Below, in pieces: positions 55,784 through 64,000 of a stretch of 64,000 bases of DNA (position 1 is the first letter of the stretch; each line of letters begins with the position of its first letter). The notes beneath the pieces were generated by a model. It made no database searches, had not been told where the DNA came from, and saw only the letters and a list, made by a program, of their open reading frames with translations. The DNA lies in contig CM073537.1 in the NCBI GenBank assembly GCA_037074615.1, forward strand, positions 14,651,989-14,715,988, given 5' to 3'. The position numbers and the translations under genes were made by a program. Source of the stretch: Leucaena leucocephala (lineage: Eukaryota > Streptophyta > Magnoliopsida > Fabales > Fabaceae).

Positions 55784-57639
55784 ACCTAATTTTTTATTCT
55801 TTCTTTTCCATTCTTAAATTAGTTTTCATCCAACTAAACAAAATTACCAAGTAATATATATATATCCAGAGCATATCAGATATAATTAGTTTATTGTATT
55901 AAAACTAATTTCCCGTCTTATTTTACAATTCTCATAAGAATCATTCTAACCACCAAACATGGTCTACTTTTATTCCCATTCTCATTAAAAAAACATTATT
56001 CCAACAAGCAATAATCGCGGCTCAGGATAATACAGAATAAGATTATTGAATATTGACGATTTTCAGACTTGAGATTCAAATTCCGTGGAAAAACATAAAG
56101 GCTTCGAATAATTTTATATGAATGGTTTCTTTTGAAAAAAATTAAAGTTCTCTCTATATCCATTCTTCTTTTGACAATTACACCTCTTTTATTGTGAAAT
56201 GTGGAGTGAACTTTCTAGGTTAAGAAGCAAATGTTTTCAAATCCCATGAGAACTAATTTTTTTTATTCAATGATATAAATACTAACGGTTTAAAATTATA
56301 AATAGGATTAAACCCATGTATCTATTTACAAAAAACCTGTATGTCATTAGGGCATAAAGCCAATTATGAGAACTAATTAATATGGCTTTGACAATAGAAT
56401 TTGTTTACCACACGTTATAGAGCCATAATAATAAATAAGAGAAGGAAGGAGTGAATGGATGGGTTAAGAAAAATAATTAGGATATTAAAAAAAATATTAT
56501 ATTAATTAATTTAATTAAATAAATTTTATATTAATAATTAGGCGAGTACTTCCCTATGATAAATACTTAAAAGATTAGTTTAAAATATTAGATATAACTA
56601 AAAAACCACTTTAAAGATCTTAAAAGATTACGATCCAGAAAATTAGTTTGTAAAAAATAGCCAAGCGGGTTCGAACCATGACCCCTTGCCACCCTACACA
56701 ATTTATAGCCACCAAGTCACATTTGATGAGATAGAGCAAATATATGTGTGTATATATATACCAAATTAACAACATTAAGCCCCTACTTTACATCTTAATT
56801 TCCTCATGTGTTGATGTAAATTAGGTTGAAAATAATTAGAAGAGTTGTAAATTTACCAATTTTAGTTGAAATTTTTTATACTATCGATTGGTATCCAACG
56901 TTTTTTCTAAATCATATTTCCAATTATCTAAACAACCAATAATATAATTTTGAAGGTATTCGTAGTTCTCCCTCTCAATACAAATATCTTTTTGAAAACT
57001 CGAACTTAAGACTTAAAACGATTTAATAAGACCTACACCATTAAACTAACTATATACTTGTGTAATTGTATTTATAAATTTAGTAATATGTAAAATAGGA
57101 ATTGTTAATTTTTTTATATATTGTTGCAAATTTGTTAATTGTAATTGTAAGTTAGTTTGAGAATAATGGAATTGTAAATTCTTTTTTATGTGTCAATTCC
57201 CGTATGTTAACACAAAAAGAATTTATAACAATATATAAAAAAATTAACAACTCATATTTTCAACTAAATTTACAACTGTAATTAAAAAAATTATAACAAT
57301 AGATAAGAGAATTAGCAACGTCCATTCTTATTATTTTAACCTAATTTATATCTATAATTAGTAAATTTATAACAACACAGAAGAGAATTTACGATAATAC
57401 ATTGACTCTTTTTAATTAAATGGTTGGTGACCCAGGGTTAGAGCTTGAGGGATAGGAGATGTTAACCCTTTTCTTGTTTTTGAAAAAAAGAAAGGCTACA
57501 AATGTTTTTTACACCTACAAAATCTAGTTTTATTTAGATTTATAGGGATGCAGTAAAATTTTATAATATTTTTTTAATATAAAAATTTTAAAAAAAAGTT
57601 GACTTCACTAAATCAAAATTTTTCTTTGATACTAATGTC
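55784..57639. other. AT-rich intergenic spacer
   Basis: Nothing coding. A tRNA-like B box (GGTTCGAACCC on the minus strand, about 56665-56680) occurs without a supporting head or target duplication. Confidence 0.4.
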
Positions 57640-57795
57640 ATATAAGATAAATTATCTATTATCCTTAAATATAAATTTAAATATCTAAAAATTAGAATGT
57701 CACTCTATATATGACGATTAAAATTATAATAAAATAATATTTTTTAAAAATTAAATATATTTTTAATAATTATATGTCTTCTTAAACTCACGAAA
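57640..57795. repeat. Unclassified dispersed repeat, copy 4 of 4
   Basis: Contains AAAATTAGAATGTC, GATTAAAATTATAATAAAATAA and AAATATATTTTTAATAA in the family order. The most AT-rich copy. Confidence 0.4.
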
Positions 57796-57919
57796 ATAAA
57801 TCATAATCCTAAATTCCTATAGTAGGGTGCCCCTGAAATTTTACCAAAAGTCAATGTTATTCAGATTATTGTCAGAGCATACACGTGGCGGGGGAACGGC
57901 TAATTAGCATAGGTTTTAA

Positions 57920-59468
57920 TAGGGGTGTTCATAGGTAGGGTTAGACAGAGTAACCTCTGCCCGATACCCTGCTCAAAAAACATATAGGCTATATTTTGTA
58001 GCCCGATGTCTAACCCTGCCCGATAAAAGCCCTAACCATTTTAGGCTGAGCATGGGCGGACTAGGTGTGGGCGGGCTGGGCATACCCAAATTATGATGCC
58101 ATATTTATGTTGTAGAAAAAATCTGCAATTATAAACTTCTAAAATAATATCATACTCATATATCTTCAAGAGTTAAATAATATCTATAATTCACTAAAAA
58201 TAAGGTAATAAAAAGATAATAATTAAAGTCTTGAAATTCATTGCATATAAAAAAAGTCTTAAAGTATAAGTAGTTTGTAATTACAAACTTTACATCAATT
58301 TTCAAAATATTGACAAATATGAAGTATCTAAAAAAAATAAAAAAATAATTATAATTTATAATATAATCATATTATTATTAGTAAAGTTAAAAAAATTAAT
58401 ATAGTTATAAATATTAAAAGACGCAACTTACGTACTTAACTACTTATATATCTAAACTGACCCTTTAGTCACCAGTAACTAGGGGTGTGCACAATGCCCA
58501 GAGCCTGGTCCGTCCGCCTGAGCCTGATAAAAAATTGCCCAGCCCGGCCCAGAAAAAGTCGTCCAAAATATATTTGGGCAGGGCCGGGCTGGGCCAAGTG
58601 TCGGGCAGGGCAGGGCACTGGGCTTGGTATGCCGCCCTGCCCATTTAGCCCGGCCCTATATATATATTATTATTTTATTTTTTTATAATCTTATTTTTTT
58701 CTTAACTTATTATATTTGTAACTCTATACTTTTCATTTTAATTGACAACTCTCCTTACTCATTTTTAAAGTACTGAACATAACTCTTATATTTACATAAA
58801 TACCAAAATTGCTCATATATTTTACTTGCCAAGCATTCAATTATTGATGTTGCAATACCGCTACAGATATCCGACCCCTACAAATTTCAATCTTTCTTTT
58901 TTATATATGCAATAGATTTTAAGACTTTAATTATTATCTTTTTATTACCTTATTCTTAGTGGATTATGGGTATTATTTAACTCTTGAAGACATAAATATT
59001 ATATTATTTTATAAATTCATGATTGCAGATATTTTTCCACAATATAAGCTAGGTATCACGATTTGGACATGCCCAGCCCGCCCATACCCAATCCGCTCAT
59101 GCCAGCCCAAAATAATTAGGGCTTTTATCGGGCCGGGCCGGGCATCGGGCTGCAAAATACAGCCCAGACTTTTTTCGGGCAGGGCACCGGGCAGGGGGCT
59201 GCCCTGCCCAGCCCTACCCATGCACACCCTACTAGTAACTATCATATTATCCTTTTCAAGTGTAGCATCTAGGGAGAAAAGTAAAAAAGTAAAAAAAAGG
59301 TGCTCATGGGCAGGGCAACCCCCTGTCCGATGCCCAGCCCGAAAAAAATATGGGCTGTATTTTGTAGCTCGATACCTAACCCTGCCCTATATTTATCAGG
59401 CTGGGCATAGTCTCTTTTTCGCGGGCTCAGGTAGGCATAGTAGGCCGCAGACTTTATGAACACTCCTA
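57920..59468. mobile_element. hAT-like element (outer copy), interrupted by a second copy of its family
   Basis: Starts TAGGGGTGTTCATAGG and ends TATGAACACTCCTA. Exact 8-bp duplication GGTTTTAA at 57912-57919 and 59469-59476. Without the inner insertion (58480-59231 and one duplicated 8-mer) it is about 789 bp. The left 550 bp match the left end and AT-rich core of the element at 14084. The right 229 bp contain further CCC/GGGC-rich subterminal sequence. Confidence 0.83.
58480..59231. mobile_element. hAT-like element (inner copy), 752 bp
   Basis: Starts TAGGGGTGTGCAC and ends ATGCACACCCTA. Flanked by an 8-bp duplication with one mismatch, CCAGTAAC (58472-58479) and CTAGTAAC (59232-59239). 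It aligns end to end, inverted, with the 750-bp element at 14084-14833, including the GC-rich ends and the core words TTACTTGCCAAGCATTC and ATATCCGACCCC. No transposase frame. Confidence 0.86.
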
Positions 59469-59476
59469 GGTTTTAA

Positions 59477-60090
59477 AACCGTTACAGACCAAATTTTAAT
59501 TTTAAATTTTTTAAAATAAATAATTATATTTATTAAAAAATTATAAATCTAACTATAATTTAAAATAAACTATTTAAAATAATTTCTGAAACTATAAAAA
59601 TATTTATAGTATATTTAATTATTTATTATTTTATCTCTATTATTTTTTAATATTTTCTCTTCTCTTTCTCCGTCTTCTCTTCTCCCTTTTATGCTACTCT
59701 TCCTCGCCTCCGGATCCCTTACCGCCGTCGCCACTCGCCGTCAAAAACAATAGGGATGGGTCATCCGTGGAGGGACCCAACAGTCCTTCCGTGAAAGAAG
59801 AAGATGAACAATGATCTATGATAAAATATATGTATCTCAATTCACTCTCCCAGAATTGATGAATCCCAACGAACCCACTGTTATCTGCTGTTTACAAAGA
59901 ACCAAGAGTACAAGACTCATAAGTGTATTGATAACCTGTTGCAATTAGGTGAAAGGAGGTGAGATCAAATACAATCAAAACCTTACAACATTCATTCCAG
60001 CTGAGGTAATTAGGTTTCAGGTTCGGCCATTGAGAATGAACATTAAAAAGAGATGATAGAGATGAATACAAAGAGCCAACCAAGGAATAC
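59477..60090. other. Spacer left of the PUR-alpha fragment
   Basis: AT-rich to 59640, then about 130 bp of CT-rich and GC-rich sequence (59640-59800), then mixed sequence. I looked for the third PUR-alpha exon here on the minus strand and did not find it. Confidence 0.4.
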
Positions 60091-60501
60091 CTTTAAGAAA
60101 CTGCCCCTCCTATTCTCCCCAATGTCGAAGTAGAACACCTGAATAAACAAAAGGGGTTCACTAATTCAAAATGAAGAAACAAAAATTGCCGTATTTCTAA
60201 AGAAAGGGAAACAAGTAAAGGACAATTACCTTGGTGTCAAGCTGCAATTCCTTGCTGAAGAGGTCTTGCTCGTCGGAGTTGACTTAGTAATTGAAGAGAT
60301 CGAGAAACCAGGAAATGCCAGAGAAGGGGACGATGATGGTGAACCTAGTAGCAGAAGTCTTCTGGAGATTTTAAGGTAGCGACCACGAGAGTTCTCCTTG
60401 AGATCGAAGGAGAGGAGCTTGTGCTCAACCTGAAGTGTTTCACAAAGCAGCTCCTCGTCATTCCCACCTCCTCCTCCTCTGGAATTTCCCTCCATGTCCA
60501 C
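60091..60501 (-). pseudogene. PUR-alpha (PURA1-like) gene fragment, two exons, disabled
   Basis: PUR-alpha proteins bind purine-rich single-stranded DNA/RNA through PUR repeats. Exon 1 (60230-60501) begins MEGNSRGGGGGNDEE and reads LQVEHKLLSFDLKENSRGRYLKIS, the first PUR repeat. After that a one-base loss shifts the frame; read in the shifted frame the sequence continues with TIIVPFSGISWFLDLFNY, then hits an in-frame TAA, then DLFSKELQLDTK. Exon 2 (60091-60138), with proper acceptor and donor, encodes VFYFDIGENRRGSFLK, the start of PUR repeat 2. No later exons are found to the left. Introns are retained, so it is a DNA-level duplicate and not a processed copy. Two lesions plus 3' truncation make it a pseudogene. 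Confidence 0.85.
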
Positions 60502-61413
60502 CTCACCAACGTACCTGTTCAGGAGCGTCGCTCTGCCGCTGGAGTTGCTCTCGCGATCGTCCTGTTCTGGAGCATACTGTCGCCGAAGAAGAAGAAAAAA
60601 GAAAATTTAGTGAGATGTGACACTGATAATTTTTTATTTTATTTTAATTTCATATATTTTTAATAATTTATTAATATATTTTTAATAATTATTTAAATAT
60701 TTATTTATTTAAAATTATTTTTTAAAAGTTGTCTATTTTTTTTTCCATAAACGTTTTGTTAAAAGTGTATCCAGACAAATATTTTTACTTCACTTCAAAT
60801 TTTGTTATGATAAAGAAAGAGTATAAAAGAAATATGTGTGCTATAAGAGATACTAAATACATAATGTGTAATAGGCATAATTTTACAATTTTAACTTTAA
60901 CATATTCCTATGGTTGGGAATTTAAGGATATTAGAGATTATGTGAGAAACAGATATTACATTCATAACAAATTTTAAACAAATTTTAAACAAATTTTATA
61001 TATTTTCTAAAGGACTTAATTTTAATTTTAAATTGGAAAAAAGGACACTATCCTAAATTTAGAGGTATACCACAAAATTCTCAATATAATATTACTTATA
61101 TGATAGTATTAAACTATAAAAGAGTATTTTGAGAATTTTAAAAATTATAAAAGAGTTTATTTTTTTAAAAGAAGTTTAAATTATTTAATAGTTATTTTTT
61201 AAGAATTAAAAACCTATTTTTTAAAAAAAATAAAAAAAATAATTAAAAGTTATCGTGAATGTTTTACAAAAATTATATTATGAGTCAAATAAGTTATTGG
61301 AGGAAGAAAATATTTATTTTAAGAGGATTATTTTTTAAGAATTTTTGAATGCTTAAAAAAATAAGAGAAATGCTAAAAATGGATATAAGATAAATTTCAA
61401 TGGGAAAAATATA
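60502..61413. other. Upstream flank of the PUR-alpha fragment, AT-rich spacer
   Basis: 60502-60600 keeps GC-rich sequence resembling a 5' leader of the fragment. The rest is strongly AT-rich with no gene. Confidence 0.4.
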
Positions 61414-61421
61414 CTTTTAAT

Positions 61422-61993
61422 TAGGCCTGAGCCCAACCCGCCAAAAAATGGCGGGTTGGGTTGCAATTTTTGCAACCCATTTTGGTGCGGGTCTTTTTGA
61501 CCCGCACCTGCCAAGCCCGCACCCGCGGCAGGCTAACCTGCCGGGTTGACCCACTTTTTTTTTTTTTAATTATCCACATTGCATTTAATTTAGCTAAACA
61601 AAGGATATATTTATAAAAATAAGGGACATTACACTTAATTTATATTAACTTTATCTCATTGAGTCATTTTTTTATATATATATTCATTTTATTTTATTAT
61701 TATTTTATTTGTGATAGATTTATCTATGGATTGTGACAAAGTTGACTAAATAAATATTTTAATAACTTTAGATATGATTCGAATCTAATTAATATTGACA
61801 CATATGAATTTTTTTTTAAAAATAAAAGTTGACAAATATATATAAAAAATTAAAAAAAAAAAAAAGTTGGCGGGTGCGGGTTGGTAAAATACCAACCCGC
61901 CAAGAGGTGGGCCTCTTAAAAGAGGCCCGCCTCTAACCCAACCCGCGACGGGCCTACCCGTATCCAGCGGATTGGCCCGCTTTCCCACCCCTG
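61422..61993. mobile_element. hAT-like non-autonomous element, family 2, 572 bp
   Basis: Exact 8-bp duplication CTTTTAAT (61414-61421 and 61994-62001). Ends TAGGCCTGAGCCCAACCCGCC and CCCGCTTTCCCACCCCTG; the subterminal regions are built of GGCGGGTTGGGTTG / CAACCCGCC words facing each other, with an AT-rich middle. It differs in sequence from the 14084 family but has the same architecture. Confidence 0.75.
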
Positions 61994-62045
61994 CTTTTAA
62001 TACATGCAACTTTTTACACTTGTCTATTTCTCTGTTAGTTACTAG

Positions 62046-62581
62046 AGGTGGGAAATAGGCTAGCCTATTTAAAAACGGGCTAGCCTGCCAACTCTAGCGG
62101 GTTAGGAGGGGGTGAGCTGTGTAGCCGCCCCAAAACAGGTTAGCATTTTGCCAGCTCGAATTCGGCCTGTTTTGTAGGTGGGTTAGCTCGCGATTTTTTT
62201 TTTTAATTTTTAATATTTTTAAAAAATTATTTTTAAATTTTTAAAATATTAATAATTTTTTTTTAATATTATATTAGCATAATCAATTTTTTTTTAATAT
62301 TATACTCTTAAAATTTTTTATTTTTTATAAAAAATATTAAATTTTATAACTATAAATCTAAATAAATATTAATATAATATTAATAAATTATAATATATTA
62401 ATACATATCAATAAATAATTATTTTTATTAGTATTTAATAATAAAATATTTAAAATAATATTTAGGTAAAATAAATAATAATATTAATAATTTAAAAAAA
62501 AATAAACTGATGGAGTGAGAGAAGATGGGCCATTTCTAGCCTATTTTCTAATAAAACAGATTCAGCCCGCTGGCTGACCTC
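62046..62581. mobile_element. hAT-like non-autonomous element, family 3, 536 bp
   Basis: 8-bp duplication GTTACTAG (62038-62045 and 62582-62589). Ends AGGTGGGAAATAGGC and GGCTGACCTC; the subterminal words GGCTAGCCTGCC and GGGCTAGCCTG recur near the left and AGCCTATTTTC near the right. AT-rich core without a reading frame. Only 52 bp separate it from the preceding element. Confidence 0.62.
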
Positions 62582-62599
62582 GTTACTAGTTACCCCCTT

Positions 62600-62795
62600 G
62601 CGTCTCCACCTCTCCTCCAATTCACCTAACTTCTCTCTTTACTTCACCTCATCAGCGTCGCCTTCTTCATTTCACATAACAGAATCCGTGAGGGAGTGAG
62701 TGAGAAAGAGAGACTAGAGAACGGAGACGACGCCGGTGAACGAAGACGAGGGAGGAGGCGCCGGAAAAGGAGAGTGAGGCAGGAATCGGACCTAG
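62600..62795 (+). other. Probable 5' non-coding first exon of an unidentified plus-strand gene
   Basis: A CT-rich then purine-rich, GC-elevated stretch typical of a plant promoter/5' leader. It ends in a strong donor, CCTAG|GTAAGT (exon end 62795). The only longer frame across it (ATG at 62696) reads a low-complexity Arg/Glu run through the donor and is unlikely to be coding. The coding part lies beyond the window. Confidence 0.5.
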
Positions 62796-64000
62796 GTAAG
62801 TCTTCTACATACTCTCCTACCCTCTGTTTCTGCGATTTTCTGTTATTTGGGATATGGGTCTTGTGTGTACGAAGCTATAGGCATGGTTAATGGCTGATCT
62901 AGCAGGAATGAGTAAAGATTAAAGCTTTTATACTGTAAATCAAACCAAAATCGCAACACACGACTTCTGCATGTGTGCCCAAGTGAATGCTCTGTTTCTG
63001 GATTAAAGATTTTGATGGAAGATTTGTCAAAAATCGTGCTTGATTGATGTTGCATGTGTTCAGAAAGTGTGTACCGAAACAGGGGCTTACTATTGTGGTT
63101 TATGTGGCCTTTGGTTCTATGAATTCAAAGTGAAAATGAGTAAATCTATTAATAAAGTATGAAGTTGTGGTTGTATATGTGAATCGGTGCTGCATGTGGG
63201 TATGCTGACAAGGAAAATTTAATTTTTGAACTCAAGCTCTTTCTTGATGTAGGTAGCTTCATATTTCATAGTGGGAGATGTAAAAAATGAGATAAAAATG
63301 GAAATACATGTCTGTTGCTAGTTTTGTAGCTTGGGTGTTTGGAAATTAGGAAAAAGAATGTTCAAAGTTGGTTTGAATCTATAATTTCCGTTAAGTAAAA
63401 GGTTTCTTGATGATAAATTGATATTTATAAAGCAGATATTTAAGTTAGTGCCATTACTTTGAGATCTAAGAATAGGCAACAAGTGTTATGGATTACATTT
63501 GAGAGCTTTAAGCTTGTCTATTGGATGCTGTAACAATTGCTTTAGCTCTTTAAAATAGTATTTGGCCATTAAAATTGGAATTAGTTGCTGTTTTGGGGTT
63601 CTTTAATGCTAAACTAGTGTTTGGAAAAGTTAAGGATTTTGAAGGAAATACACAACGATTGTACAGATTATGTAGTCCATTAAGTAAAAGAAAAGAAAGT
63701 TAACATGCTAGAATCATGAGCTTGGAATATATGAGCATGTGTAAGAGGGTGTTGCATAATAGAAATTAGTTGTGGAATAGAAGGTCAAGGAGGAGGATGC
63801 TACGGTATGTTTTGAAGAAGCTTAGTAATTTTGCTTGCTTAAGTTGATGTTGTATTGTGAATAGGAGCATTGGTTTTAGGCAATAAAGATTAAAAGAAAG
63901 TGATTGGTAAATCCAAGCTCACTGTTTTGGGAGTAAAATGATAAATTCTTTAATTAGGATAAGAAAAGGTAAAGTTGTTGTGTTGAATAGTGAGGGAAGG
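62796..64000 (+). other. Probable first intron of the same gene
   Basis: About 1.2 kb of T-rich, moderately low-GC sequence without repeats or open frames, unlike the very AT-rich spacers elsewhere. This fits a 5' UTR intron. No acceptor-plus-exon is recognised before the window ends. Confidence 0.4.

Noticed and set aside
56655..56725. tRNA/SINE-like B box (GGTTCGAACCC) on the minus strand
   Set aside because: No matching A box, cloverleaf, tail or target duplication could be found. The same holds for similar boxes near 42105 and 57435.
1..64000. A new multi-gene system, such as a biosynthetic or defence cluster
   Set aside because: The real genes are unrelated housekeeping or regulatory types on both strands, separated by transposons. 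Nothing suggests shared function or regulation.

Overview
The window is nuclear DNA of a flowering plant, almost certainly a eudicot. It is AT-rich, its genes have GT-AG introns of hundreds to thousands of bases, and it carries plant-specific genes (a TOC GTPase, an AP2/ERF factor, F-box/FBA genes) among dense plant transposons. I cannot name the species. Read by hand, I find no previously undescribed multi-gene system. The most interesting content is transposon biology and the way it has dissected several genes.

Genes, left to right. (1) The last nine coding exons of a SYT4/SYT5-type synaptotagmin (plus strand, 2077-15076); its first exons lie left of the window. (2) A tRNA-Ile(UAU)-like sequence (minus, 15947-16017) with a shortened 3' half. 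(3) A complete TOC90-type chloroplast import receptor GTPase in two coding exons (minus, 18660-21875), about 797 residues. (4) An F-box family: a fragment (31.7-32.2 kb), an intact 443-codon gene (33049-34380) and a wrecked copy (39.4-41.5 kb), all minus strand. (5) A small intronless group IX-like ERF (plus, 43316-43993). (6) A complete UBP22-like SAGA deubiquitinase in three exons (minus, 45480-49467), about 591 residues. (7) A broken two-exon fragment of a PUR-alpha gene (minus, 60091-60501). (8) A likely non-coding first exon of an unidentified plus-strand gene (62.6-62.8 kb), whose first intron fills the rest of the window.

Mobile DNA dominates the rest. A nearly intact Ty1/copia element (5545-10504; 200-bp LTRs differing at 2 sites; target duplication GCTAC) sits antisense in a synaptotagmin intron, and its pol frame is broken by one stop codon. 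Older LTR-element debris lies at 1-1653 and 3495-4215. Non-autonomous DNA elements include Stowaway-like MITEs (five copies), a 750-bp hAT-like family with GC-rich ends and 8-bp duplications (14084-14833, plus a copy nested inside another copy at 57920-59468), two other hAT-like elements (61422-61993, 62046-62581), PIF/Harbinger-like MITEs (28.1, 29.2, 35.0, 40.1 kb) and long-inverted-repeat elements (35919-36495 is the clearest, with a 9-bp duplication). Four SINE insertions have target duplications of about 14-17 bp (17620, 23049, 26827, 37433).

The genes are housekeeping or regulatory and do not form a pathway together: membrane contact sites, chloroplast import, protein turnover, transcription and chromatin deubiquitination. 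All boundaries come from reading by eye, matching remembered family features, and checking that splice phases join.
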